Assembly (NCBI GenBank): GCA_016875195.1
Contig: VGRY01000010.1
Coordinates: 1 to 64,000 of the forward strand
Origin: Deltaproteobacteria bacterium
Lineage (GTDB): Bacteria; Desulfobacterota; BSN033; UBA1163
DNA: 64,000 nt
Direction: 5' to 3'
Positions 1 to 8,927 of the stretch are shown here, piece by piece (position 1 is the stretch's first letter; every line of letters begins with the position of its first letter). Made by a program: the position numbers and the translations under genes. The notes beneath the pieces were generated by a model. The model was not told the origin of the DNA. It did not search any database and saw only the letters and a list, made by a program, of their open reading frames with translations.

Positions 1-1202
1 TTTTTATTCTTCCCTACAGGCCCATTCCCACCAAAGAAAGTTCCACTGACATCAGCCCTCCCTCCAAAGAGGTTCAACCCCCTGAACCCCAATACCAGAT
101 CGTTGAGGGCGAAATCAAAGAGAAGAGCACTTTTTCAAAAGCGTTAACCGGGAAGGGTATTCCTCAGCCGTGGGTTGAACAGATCGTTTCGGCCTTGGAC
201 CCTTTTGTCAATTTCAAGAAGATGAGGGGCGGACAATTCCGTTTTGTTGCCGACGACAAAGGGGAGATGGTCAAGTTTATTTTTGAGGCGAGTCCGATTG
301 AGGTCTATGAGATTGAAAAGAGTCCTCAAGGATATATCGCCCGTAAGAAGGACATCCCGCTCGAAACCTACCTGGTCAAAGTGGAAGGTGTGATTCGTTC
401 TTCCCTCTTTGAGGCAATGGATGCTGCCGGAGAAAAGGAACAGTTGGTGATCTTTTTTGCTGACATCCTTGCTGCGGAGATTGACTTCTATAAGGATGTG
501 AGAGAAGGGGACCGATTTCAAATTGCCGTGGAGAAGGTTTATAAAGAAAATGACTTCATTCGATACGGACCCATTCATGCTGTTGTGTATCAAAGGGGAG
601 AGAAGGTCATCCAGGGAATACACTATGATGGCGATTTTTATAACGAGAAAGGCATGGCTTTTAAAAAGGCCTTTTTAAAATCGCCTCTTCGTTTTACACG
701 CATCAGCTCGAGGTTCAGCAGGGCAAGGAAGCACCCCATCCTTGGCGGAGTTCTTCCCCATTACGGGGTGGATTATGCGGCCCCCTCAGGGACCCCTGTA
801 TGGGCGGTGGCGGATGGGACTGTGGTTTCCTCGGGATGGGGTGGAGGGTTTGGGAAACAGGTCATTCTCCGGCATCCGAACGGATATATGACCTATTATG
901 GCCATCTTTCCGGTTATGGCCCCGGGATAAGAAAAGGGGTCCGGGTCACGCAGAAGCAAGTCATCGGATATGTAGGCTCCACTGGTCTTTCCACTGGTCC
1001 ACATCTGGATTACAGGATGGCGAAAGACGGACGATTCAGGAATCCACTGAGGGAGAGTTTTCCTTCAGGGAATCCGATTGACAGGGGGAAAATGGAAGGT
1101 TTCGAGAAGAGGAGGGATGAGGTCATGGGGTGGCTTCAAGGAAATGATTCCAATCGGAAGAGACTGGAAGCCTCAACTACGGAAGGCGGGAAAGGCACGT
1201 AA
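1..1202 (+). CDS. M23-family murein metallopeptidase (LytM/NlpD-like), 5' end outside the window
   Basis: The frame is open from position 3, upstream of the listed TTG start at 195. Motifs HPILGGVLPHYGVDYAAPSGTPVWAVADGTV and NGYMTYYGHLSGYGPGIRKGVRV, HLDYRM are typical of M23. Confidence 0.9.
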   Translation, partial: FILPYRPIPTKESSTDISPPSKEVQPPEPQYQIVEGEIKEKSTFSKALTGKGIPQPWVEQIVSALDPFVNFKKMRGGQFRFVADDKGEMVKFIFEASPIEVYEIEKSPQGYIARKKDIPLETYLVKVEGVIRSSLFEAMDAAGEKEQLVIFFADILAAEIDFYKDVREGDRFQIAVEKVYKENDFIRYGPIHAVVYQRGEKVIQGIHYDGDFYNEKGMAFKKAFLKSPLRFTRISSRFSRARKHPILGGVLPHYGVDYAAPSGTPVWAVADGTVVSSGWGGGFGKQVILRHPNGYMTYYGHLSGYGPGIRKGVRVTQKQVIGYVGSTGLSTGPHLDYRMAKDGRFRNPLRESFPSGNPIDRGKMEGFEKRRDEVMGWLQGNDSNRKRLEASTTEGGKGT

Positions 1203-1597
1203 TGGCGCATAAGAAGAAGATTCTCATCGTCGATGATGAACGGGATATTGTTAAGGCATTGACGATTCGGCTTCAGGCGAATGGATACAACACGGTGACT
1301 GCCTTTGATGGCGCTCAGGGTGTATTTATGGCTTATAAGGAGCGACCCAAACTGATCATCCTCGACATACGGATGCCGGCAGGCGATGGATTCTGTGTGG
1401 CGGAGAAACTGAAGGAATCGAAGCGGACCAGCCAGATTCCCATCATCTTTGTATCGGGAAGTCCGGAGAGAAATGCCGAGGAAAGGGCCAGGGACTTGGG
1501 CGCCCGTTTTTTCATTAAGAAACCTTATGATCCGGAAGAGTTGTTAGATGCTGTGCGGAGGGCATTGGAAATTAAACCTTCTGCCCCTAAAACATGA
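1202..1597 (+). CDS. CheY-like response regulator receiver protein
   Basis: KKILIVDDERDIVKAL...PKLIILDIRMPAGDG...PIIFVSGS...FIKKPYDPEELL. Confidence 0.92.
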   Translation: MAHKKKILIVDDERDIVKALTIRLQANGYNTVTAFDGAQGVFMAYKERPKLIILDIRMPAGDGFCVAEKLKESKRTSQIPIIFVSGSPERNAEERARDLGARFFIKKPYDPEELLDAVRRALEIKPSAPKT

Positions 1598-1992
1598 ACA
1601 AAGAAGATTTTGTCATCCAATCCGAAGTTCGGAGGATGGTTGTCCGAGCCAATATCGATTAAACCAAGATCGATTTCGGAACCGTAAGAGGGGTGGTTTA
1701 TTTTCGGGGCATCTTTCAACCGGTCAATCTTCCCTCCGGGAATGAAGATGCGATAAAAACTTACGCTAGCAAAACTCTCTTTTCTTTTGAGAAAAAGGTC
1801 AGAAGCATTTCCGGAGTCGCTGATGTGGTTTTCCAATTTATTAATTGGAAGAAGGAGATGGGGCATTGGATACCGATCGCATCGATGAGAAGAGAAGAAC
1901 AACGGATAGATCTGAAGAAAAAAGAGCCAGGAAAAGACGAGGAAGTAGAAAAGGAAAAGAAGGATGAAGATCAAACAGATTCCAGTGTATAG
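1594..1992 (+). pseudogene. BON-domain-like protein interrupted by in-frame TAA (1660-1662)
   Basis: The ATG at 1594 overlaps the upstream stop (ATGA). The frame reads MNKEDFVIQSEVRRMVVRANID*TKIDFGTVRGVVYFRGIFQPVN...KVRSISGVADVVFQF; the downstream part is ORF 1693-1992. Confidence 0.6.
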
Positions 1993-3001
1993 GGAGATTG
2001 CCCTAAAGACCCAGAGGGAAATTGAGATGAATCCCAATTATGCAGACTTACGAAATCGGATGGGTCTGCTCTGGGTAGCGGTTACTGAGTGGGAAAGGGG
2101 CGAGTCCGAGTTTAAAAGAGCGATTCAAATTAACCCCAACTACAGGGAGGCCAATCTCAATTTAGGCTATCTCTATTTTGGGACGGGGAGATGGAAAGAG
2201 GCTGAGGATATCTTTCTTTCTGAGACCCGAAGGAGTCCAAAGGATGGTTTTCTCCATCACCTTCTGGGGATGAACTACCTTCAAGCGGGCGAGCGAAGGA
2301 AGGCCATTCTGGAAATAAAGAAAGCAATCCGAAGCCATCCCGATTATCGGCGTTACTATCGAAAGAAAGGGATATGGAGAAAGGGAAGAATTTATCCGGA
2401 TGAATCCATGGAGAAAGACATCGGAGAAATTCCTTGCCGTCGCCTTTATGCTCAATTCTATAACTTCGTCGGACTCTACCTTGCGAAACAAGGGAGATCG
2501 GCTCAGGCTATTCGGGAATTGAAGAAGGCAGCAAACATGATCCCCGATGAATTCCAGTTTCATTTCAACCTCGGGTCGGTCTATTTCCACCATGGATCCT
2601 ATGAAAAGGCGATTGCGGAGTTTAAGAAAGCTCTGAAGATCGATCCCGGTTATGGAATGGGATATGCCTATCTCAGTTATGTTTATGGTTCATTGCGCCA
2701 GACCCGGAAAGCCCGGGAGTCGATGGAGAAGGCTGTTCGATTAAATCCCGGGTATGCGGATCTCCATTATAATCTGGCCCTCCTCTATGGTGACCAGAAT
2801 CGTTACAAAGAGGCTATCTCCGAATTGAAGAAAGCGATCCGCATCAACCCGAGCTATCTTTTTCCCCGCATCAACCTGGGCGTCCTCTACGAAGAACAGA
2901 AGAAATGGAAACAGGCCAGAAGGGAATACGAAATGATCCTCAGGATAACGCCAGAGGATGAACATGTGCGGAAGCGTCTCGAAAGAATCTCACAGGAATA
3001 G
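1964..3001 (+). CDS. Tetratricopeptide repeat protein
   Basis: Multiple TPR units, e.g. FHFNLGSVYFHHGSYEKAIAEFKKALKIDPGYGMGYAYLSYVYGSLRQTRKARESMEKAVRLNPGYADLHYNLALLYGDQNRYKEAISELKKAIRINP. Confidence 0.93.
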   Translation: MKIKQIPVYREIALKTQREIEMNPNYADLRNRMGLLWVAVTEWERGESEFKRAIQINPNYREANLNLGYLYFGTGRWKEAEDIFLSETRRSPKDGFLHHLLGMNYLQAGERRKAILEIKKAIRSHPDYRRYYRKKGIWRKGRIYPDESMEKDIGEIPCRRLYAQFYNFVGLYLAKQGRSAQAIRELKKAANMIPDEFQFHFNLGSVYFHHGSYEKAIAEFKKALKIDPGYGMGYAYLSYVYGSLRQTRKARESMEKAVRLNPGYADLHYNLALLYGDQNRYKEAISELKKAIRINPSYLFPRINLGVLYEEQKKWKQARREYEMILRITPEDEHVRKRLERISQE

Positions 3002-4054
3002 ATGGAGGTAAGGATGAACCCTTCAGCGAAAGGGAATGGCGCTGAAATTGAATCAATGCTGGTGATCCATCAGGGCGCTATCGGTGACTTCATCTTAGCG
3101 TTGCCCGTGCTTTCTGCCCTCAGGCGGGCTTTTCCTAAAGCAAGACCATTCATGATGGGTTACCCCAGAATTCTTCAGCTGGCAGAAGGGCGTTTCTATG
3201 CAGAAGAGGTCTTTTCCATTGACCAGAAGGGGATGGCCACCTTCTTTGTCCGTGAAGGATCACTTGACCGGGGACTTTCTGATTTTTTCAGCGCCTTTGA
3301 ATTGATTGTCGTCTTCGGACGAGATCGGGATGGAGCGCTCATCGGAAATTTGAAGAGGGTTTGTAAGGGGCAGATTTTTCATATCAACCCTTTACCGAAA
3401 TGGGACGAAGGGGTTCATCTATCGGACTATCTTCTGAAACAGTTAACCCAATACGAAGTTCCACTTTCAAAAACGGTTCCCAGACTCTATCTGAGGGAGT
3501 CTGACCGGGAATGGGCGAAAAATTTCTGGACAGAAAAAGGGATCAGGCCTGAGGGAAGATCACAGGTCATTATCCTCCATCCGGGAAGTGGGAGCAGAAA
3601 GAAGATCTGGCCCCTAAAACGTTTTTTAGGTTTTTTACATCACCTTGAAACTCAACTTGCAGGGCCATTCCTGATTATCCTTGGTCCTGCTGAGGGGCCG
3701 GAGGTTCAGCGGGCCTTTGAAGAACGGGGTTCTCCTCATCTGATCTTTGCCAAGGGACTATCCCTGGTTCAGCTTGCGTCTGTCATGGAAGGGTGCCGGC
3801 TCTTTATTGGAAATGACTCGGGTATTTCTCATATGGCGGTTGCCCTTGGGTTGCCGACTATAGCCATCTTTGGACCCACCGACCACCGGGTCTGGTCCCC
3901 GAGAGGAGAAAAGGTGGAGGTTGTCCGCCAAGAGGTTCCCTGCTCACCCTGCGCCGAAGAAAGATTCTTCCTGTGCAAAGATCTTCAGTGTTTGCACCGG
4001 GTCGAGATCAGCGATGTTTTAAAAAGTATTCAGAGTATAGGATTAGAGGTCTAA
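3002..4054 (+). CDS. Glycosyltransferase family 9 (LPS heptosyltransferase-like)
   Basis: MLVIHQGAIGDFILALPVLSALRRAFP ... ILHPGSGSRKKIWPLKRF ... FIGNDSGISHMAVALGLPTIAIFGPTDHRVWSP. Confidence 0.9.
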   Translation: MEVRMNPSAKGNGAEIESMLVIHQGAIGDFILALPVLSALRRAFPKARPFMMGYPRILQLAEGRFYAEEVFSIDQKGMATFFVREGSLDRGLSDFFSAFELIVVFGRDRDGALIGNLKRVCKGQIFHINPLPKWDEGVHLSDYLLKQLTQYEVPLSKTVPRLYLRESDREWAKNFWTEKGIRPEGRSQVIILHPGSGSRKKIWPLKRFLGFLHHLETQLAGPFLIILGPAEGPEVQRAFEERGSPHLIFAKGLSLVQLASVMEGCRLFIGNDSGISHMAVALGLPTIAIFGPTDHRVWSPRGEKVEVVRQEVPCSPCAEERFFLCKDLQCLHRVEISDVLKSIQSIGLEV

Positions 4055-4055
4055 A

Positions 4056-4238
4056 AGAATGCTGAAAAACGCCCATCTACTTTGTTCCCCTCGTCCTTCG
4101 TCGTTGCGGCGTACATCCAAGTACGCCTCGTAGCCGGCTCACCGACTCGCCGGCGTGGCAAGGAGTCGCTCCTTATTCGTCGCGACGCCACTCTCAGGAT
4201 TTCGGGCGCCTCGTATCTGGGCATTTTTAAGCATTCTG
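4056..4238. repeat. Intergenic element of about 180 bp with terminal inverted repeats (AGAATGCTGAAAAACGCCCA ... TGGGCATTTTTAAGCATTCT)
   Basis: The ends are near-perfect inverted complements; the interior is GC-rich with nested palindromes. Confidence 0.75.
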
Positions 4239-4289
4239 TATAAAAAACTTTTTCAGCAAACTGCTAATCTTCGCCAAAGGAGGTAGAAG

Positions 4290-4547
4290 ATGGAAGAGAA
4301 AAAAGTGGGACTGGTGATCAAGTTTTTTGGAAAGATCGGTGTGGCAGCCATCCGGATCTCTGAAGGTTCCTTGAAGATAGGAGACCAGATCCATATTGTC
4401 GGCCATACGACCGACATCACTGAGACGGTTGACTCGATGCAGATTGAGAATGCCAACGTTCAGGAGGCGGGCCCGGGGGCTGACATCGGGATCAAGGTGA
4501 AAGGTAAGGTGAGGGAACACGACACCGTTTATAAGGTCGTGGCATAA
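4290..4547 (+). CDS. Stand-alone EF-Tu domain-II-like (translation-factor beta-barrel) protein
   Basis: 85 aa: KVGLVIKFFGKIGVAAIRISEGSLKIGDQIHIVGHTTDITETVDSMQIENANVQEAGPGADIGIKVKGKVREHDTVYKV; RBS AAAGGAGG upstream. Confidence 0.75.
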   Translation: MEEKKVGLVIKFFGKIGVAAIRISEGSLKIGDQIHIVGHTTDITETVDSMQIENANVQEAGPGADIGIKVKGKVREHDTVYKVVA

Positions 4548-4548
4548 A

Positions 4549-4700
4549 ATTGGATATCAGGATATCAGATGATCAGGTAGTGGATATCAGGACATCGGAG
4601 CATCAGGTTTAAAAATTTGTTGTTTTCTACTTTTCTGATATCCTGATCCCCTGGTATCCTGCCTCCTGATTTCCTGATAACCTGATCGCCTATCAAGGTA
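4549..4700. repeat. Inverted array of degenerate (G)GATATCAGG / CCTGATATC words
   Basis: Left arm ggatatcaggatatcagatgatcagg...ggatatcagg; right arm ctgatatcctgatcccctggtatcctgcctcctgatttcctgataacctgatc. Confidence 0.85.
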
Positions 4701-4731
4701 TATTTCTTGCTGCAGGTTTAGGTATTGACCG

Positions 4732-5982
4732 ATGCGATTCATCGCGGACTTTCATCTCCACTCAAAGTATAGCCGGGCGACAAGCAAGGATATGGAGGTG
4801 GAGACGCTTGCTCGATGGGCTAAAAAGAAAGGCATTTTACTTCTCGGGACGGGGGATTTCACGCATCCCACCTTTTTTGCAGAGTTGCAATCGAAGCTGA
4901 TTCCCTCCGGAAATGGGCTCTTCCAGCTGAGAAAAGGGGATGAAGGGGTCCGTTTTATATTGGCAACTGAGGTGAGCAACATCTATTCCCAGGGAGGCAA
5001 GGGCAGGCGAATCCATAATCTCATTTTCGCCCCTTCTTTTGAAGTGGTGGTAAAGATCAATACGAAATTAAGCAGCCTCGGGAAACTTTCATCGGACGGA
5101 AGGCCCATCTTTGGTTTTACCGCAAAAGAACTTGTTAAAATGATTCTCGATATTTCAGGGGATTGCCTTATCATTCCCGCTCATGCCTGGACCCCATGGT
5201 TTTCGATCTTTGGAGCTAATTCGGGGTTCGACTCGATCGAGGAATGTTTTGGAGAAATGTCTCCCCATATTTACGCCATTGAGACAGGCCTTTCCTCTGA
5301 TCCGGAGATGAACTGGAGGCTTTCCGCCCTCGACCGCATTACCCTTATCTCTAATTCCGATGCTCACTCGCCCAATCGACTGGGAAGAGAGGCAAATGGT
5401 TTCGACTGCGAGCTCAATTATCAAGACGTGGTTGATGTTCTTCGGAAGAAGGACAGTAGAAAGTTTCTCTTCACCATTGAATTCTTCCCGGAGGAGGGGA
5501 AATATCATTACGATGGCCACCGTCAGTGCGGGGTCATCTTCTCTCCTGAGGAAACAAAGGCGCATCAGTATCTCTGCCCGGGATGTCAGAAGAAATTGAC
5601 TGTTGGGGTGATGCACCGGGTTTCAGAACTCTCCGATCGTCAGGAGGGTTTTATCCCGAGACATGCAATCCCTTCAATCCACCTCATCCCTCTTGAAGAG
5701 GTCATTGCCGAAGGATTAGGGGTGAAGGTAGGGACAAAAGCTGTTGACGCAGAATATGATCGACTGATCGAAAGGGGAGGGTCCGAATTCCATATTCTTC
5801 TCGATGCAACCCCGGATGAATTAGCCTCTTTTGTTCCGCCCAGGATTCTCGAAGGAATCATCCGGATGAGGCAGGGAAAGGTTTCGATTGTTCCCGGCCA
5901 CGATGGGGTCTATGGGAAGATCAACCTCTTTCCCGAAGAGAAAGAAGAATCTGAATCAAAAGGACAGATGAGATTATTTTAG
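4732..5982 (+). CDS. PHP-domain endonuclease Q-like protein
   Basis: MRFIADFHLHSKYSRATSKDMEVETLARWAKKKGILLLGTGDFTHP ... ISNSDAHSPNRLGREAN ... CPGCQKKLTVGVMHRVSELSDR. Confidence 0.8.
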   Translation: MRFIADFHLHSKYSRATSKDMEVETLARWAKKKGILLLGTGDFTHPTFFAELQSKLIPSGNGLFQLRKGDEGVRFILATEVSNIYSQGGKGRRIHNLIFAPSFEVVVKINTKLSSLGKLSSDGRPIFGFTAKELVKMILDISGDCLIIPAHAWTPWFSIFGANSGFDSIEECFGEMSPHIYAIETGLSSDPEMNWRLSALDRITLISNSDAHSPNRLGREANGFDCELNYQDVVDVLRKKDSRKFLFTIEFFPEEGKYHYDGHRQCGVIFSPEETKAHQYLCPGCQKKLTVGVMHRVSELSDRQEGFIPRHAIPSIHLIPLEEVIAEGLGVKVGTKAVDAEYDRLIERGGSEFHILLDATPDELASFVPPRILEGIIRMRQGKVSIVPGHDGVYGKINLFPEEKEESESKGQMRLF

Positions 5983-6018
5983 CTTAAATGGAACGATTAT
6001 AATACATTTAATTGCAGG

Positions 6019-6036
6019 GCAACCCTTTAGGGTTGC
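6019..6036. repeat. Short palindrome GCAACCCT-TT-AGGGTTGC
   Basis: Perfect inverted repeat in the intergenic space. Confidence 0.6.
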
Positions 6037-6087
6037 TTCCAAGGCGTGGCTGAAAAACATAACACCAAATAAAAGAGCGGGGGAGAG

Positions 6088-6702
6088 ATGGATAAGGATG
6101 TCGAGGAAAGGCTCATTCTGGTCTGCCGGAGCGAGATCAAGATGTTGGAATTGATCTTTCAGAGTTTTCGGACACTCACCGAGAAGTCAATCGAAGAAGC
6201 GGATCAGATGAAAGAGGAGGTTCGAAGAAATTCAGCTGAACTGACAAAATATGTGATTGCGAAGAGCACACCCGGCGAAAAGGGAAAAGAATGGGCGAAA
6301 CCCTACCTCTCCATGTCATCCAGTTTTGACCGGATGTGTTACAACATGGAAGGAATGTTAACACAATTGAAAGCAATGGTGAAAGATCACATTCACTTCA
6401 GCGATCGCGCTGTAAAAGAGGTGAATGATATTTTTCAAGAGGCGATGGATCTTCTCGAGAGCCTTCCGGACCTGATCCAGACGAAGAATAAACTGTTTGC
6501 CCAGCACATTGGCGAACAGGTGAGAGCGATATTGAAGATTGCCAATGGGCATTCGGAATCCCATGAGGAGAGGTTGATTCAGGGAGTATGTATGCCCAAG
6601 TCCTCTCCGATCTATCTGGGCCTCATCGAGTCCCTCAAAGGAATTATCACCCATATCCTGGAAGTGAGTGGGAAGATTGTATCCCTATCAGCGCGGGCGT
6701 AA
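6088..6702 (+). CDS. PhoU-like helical protein (function uncertain)
   Basis: All-helical 204 aa ORF with a clear RBS; internal PhoU-like pattern; no catalytic motif. Confidence 0.45.
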   Translation: MDKDVEERLILVCRSEIKMLELIFQSFRTLTEKSIEEADQMKEEVRRNSAELTKYVIAKSTPGEKGKEWAKPYLSMSSSFDRMCYNMEGMLTQLKAMVKDHIHFSDRAVKEVNDIFQEAMDLLESLPDLIQTKNKLFAQHIGEQVRAILKIANGHSESHEERLIQGVCMPKSSPIYLGLIESLKGIITHILEVSGKIVSLSARA

Positions 6703-6817
6703 CCCTCGATACCATTTACCAATTAACAGGTACGGCTCACAACTGAAGTCAACGGATAATGCAGGGAGGTGATCGGCACTGAATTATGCTTGACAGTGGT
6801 TTTTTTTTATATTAAAA

Positions 6818-6833
6818 ATGAATATATATTCAT
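6818..6833. promoter_or_regulatory. Perfect 16-bp palindrome ATGAATATATATTCAT, candidate TetR-type operator upstream of the regulator/efflux operon
   Basis: Perfect dyad about 30 bp upstream of the TetR start; TTGACA at 6790-6795. Confidence 0.6.
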
Positions 6834-6864
6834 AATGTGAACAATTATTTTTGAAAGGAAGGAA

Positions 6865-7491
6865 ATGGAGAAGATAGCCCGAAGAAAGAGGGAACATTTG
6901 GCTCACCGGAGAGAGATCCTTCAGGCAGCGGAAAGAGTCTTTGCCGCCAAAGGGTTCTTTTACACCACCATGAATGAGATTGCACAGGTGGCTGAGTTTG
7001 GGACAGGAACTCTTTATAATTTTTTTAAATCAAAAGAAGACCTTTATTTTACCCTCATCGATGAGAAGACGGATGAAATCAACCGCCTCGTTAAAGCCGA
7101 ACTTTCCCAGAAGACTTCCGCTATTGAAAGAATTAAAAAAATCCTTGTCCTCCAACTGGAATTCATCGAACGAAACCGAGATTTTTTCAGGATTTATACC
7201 TCCGAGGGGAGCCGTTTTGAGTGGGCGATCAAGGATGATTGCGGAAAAAAGATCCACGATAAGATGGTGGACTATATCCAGTTATTGGCGAAGACTTTTG
7301 AGCAGGGGATGAAGGAAGGGGAATTAAAACGGATGAATCCTCTGGATTTAGCGCATGCTTTCGAAGGAATCGTTCATTCCTTTATCTTTGAATGGTTGAT
7401 CAGCCCGGAATCCTATTCGCTTATTTCAAAGGCAGATACCATACTGGGGATCTTTCTAAAAGGAACTGAAAAGGAAGAAAGGAGGAAATAG
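6865..7491 (+). CDS. TetR/AcrR family transcriptional regulator
   Basis: HRREILQAAERVFAAKGFFYTTMNEIAQVAEFGTGTLYNFFKSKEDLYFTLIDEK. Confidence 0.93.
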   Translation: MEKIARRKREHLAHRREILQAAERVFAAKGFFYTTMNEIAQVAEFGTGTLYNFFKSKEDLYFTLIDEKTDEINRLVKAELSQKTSAIERIKKILVLQLEFIERNRDFFRIYTSEGSRFEWAIKDDCGKKIHDKMVDYIQLLAKTFEQGMKEGELKRMNPLDLAHAFEGIVHSFIFEWLISPESYSLISKADTILGIFLKGTEKEERRK

Positions 7492-7495
7492 ATCG

Positions 7496-8800
7496 ATGAA
7501 AGTAAGATGGTGCGTTGGATTGATTTTGGTATTACTCCTCTTTACAGGAGTAACCTGGGCCCAGGAATCCCAGAAACCGCTTACGCTTGAGGAGAGCATT
7601 AAAATTGCTCTGGAGCGAAATTTGAGACTCCATTCCTCGATGGAAGGCGTAGCAGGAGCGGAGTTCAGGAGAAGGGCAGCTCAGACCGATTTTTTTGCGA
7701 AATGGACAGGGCAATATGCTCATACCTATTATAACAGCCCAACGACTATTGGTTCAGGAGTGAGTGGATCTGGAGCCGAAAGAAGTGTTTACAATTTAGG
7801 CACGACCGTCAACCAGCCATTATTTGCGGGAGGATCCATTCGTGCAAATTATCGAAACGAAAAGTTGGGAGTGGATATCTCCAAAACGGATGTGGAAACG
7901 GTTAAAAGGGACATCGTCTTACAGGCGAGAGAAGGATACTTCGATATCTTGAGGGCCGAAAAATTCCTGGATGTGGCCCGCCAAACAGTTAAACAATTCT
8001 CTGCCCAGCTCGAGGTGACCAAGGCCTTCTTCGAAGTAGGGATTGTACCCAAGAATGATGTTCTTCAGGCAGAAGTGAGACTCGCCAATGCAAGGCAAGG
8101 GTTGGTCAGGGCTGAGAATGATGTCGTCCTGACAAAATCCTCATTTAATTCATTGCTCCGAAATGATATTAATGCTCCCCTGCAGATCATCGATATCCTC
8201 GGTTACAGTCCCTTTCCTCTCCAGTTTGAAGACTCTTTGAAAGAAGCATTGGAGAGGAGGCCTGAAATAAAAGGCGCAACCCTAAGGGTCGAGCAGGCCA
8301 AGGAAGGGGTTAAGATTGCGAAGAGCGGGTTTTTTCCCACGATCAATCTTTTCGGCAATTATTCCCGATTTTCAGAGGAACCGTCGCTCATGGGCGATCT
8401 TCGGAGTGAGAGATGGACGATTCAAACCTTAGCCACCATCACCCTTGGGGACTGGGGAAAGACAGGTTACAGGGTGGGTGAGAGCAAAGTGAGAGTGTCG
8501 CAGTCGGAAGATTTTAAGGTTCAGTTGATCGAAGGGATTACTTTGGAGGTAAAAAATAATTACCAAACTATGCTGGTCGCTGAAAAGAATATAAGCGTCG
8601 CTGAGAAAGCCATCGAACAGGCTGAAGAGAATTTGAGGATGAACGAGGAACGGTATAAACATCAGGTGGCTACCGCCACGGATGTTCTCGATGCAGTGAC
8701 CTTATTGGCACAGGCGAGGGTGAATTACTACGGGGCTTTGAGCGATTTTAATGTCGTCAAAGCAAGACTGGAACGATCCATGGGAAGGATATATCCGTAA
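7496..8800 (+). CDS. TolC family outer membrane efflux protein
   Basis: Signal peptide; LTLEESIKIALERN...; second repeat KNISVAEKAIEQAEENLRMNEERYKHQVATATDVLDA. Confidence 0.93.
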   Translation: MKVRWCVGLILVLLLFTGVTWAQESQKPLTLEESIKIALERNLRLHSSMEGVAGAEFRRRAAQTDFFAKWTGQYAHTYYNSPTTIGSGVSGSGAERSVYNLGTTVNQPLFAGGSIRANYRNEKLGVDISKTDVETVKRDIVLQAREGYFDILRAEKFLDVARQTVKQFSAQLEVTKAFFEVGIVPKNDVLQAEVRLANARQGLVRAENDVVLTKSSFNSLLRNDINAPLQIIDILGYSPFPLQFEDSLKEALERRPEIKGATLRVEQAKEGVKIAKSGFFPTINLFGNYSRFSEEPSLMGDLRSERWTIQTLATITLGDWGKTGYRVGESKVRVSQSEDFKVQLIEGITLEVKNNYQTMLVAEKNISVAEKAIEQAEENLRMNEERYKHQVATATDVLDAVTLLAQARVNYYGALSDFNVVKARLERSMGRIYP

Positions 8801-8927
8801 TTCCCCGATATAACCCCACCTCGCCTCCCCTTAGATTAAGGGGAGGAAGGGAGGGGTTAATATAAGGCAGGGAATACAGAAGTGAACGAAGATCAATGAA
8901 AGGCGGATATACAAGATAGGAACGAAT

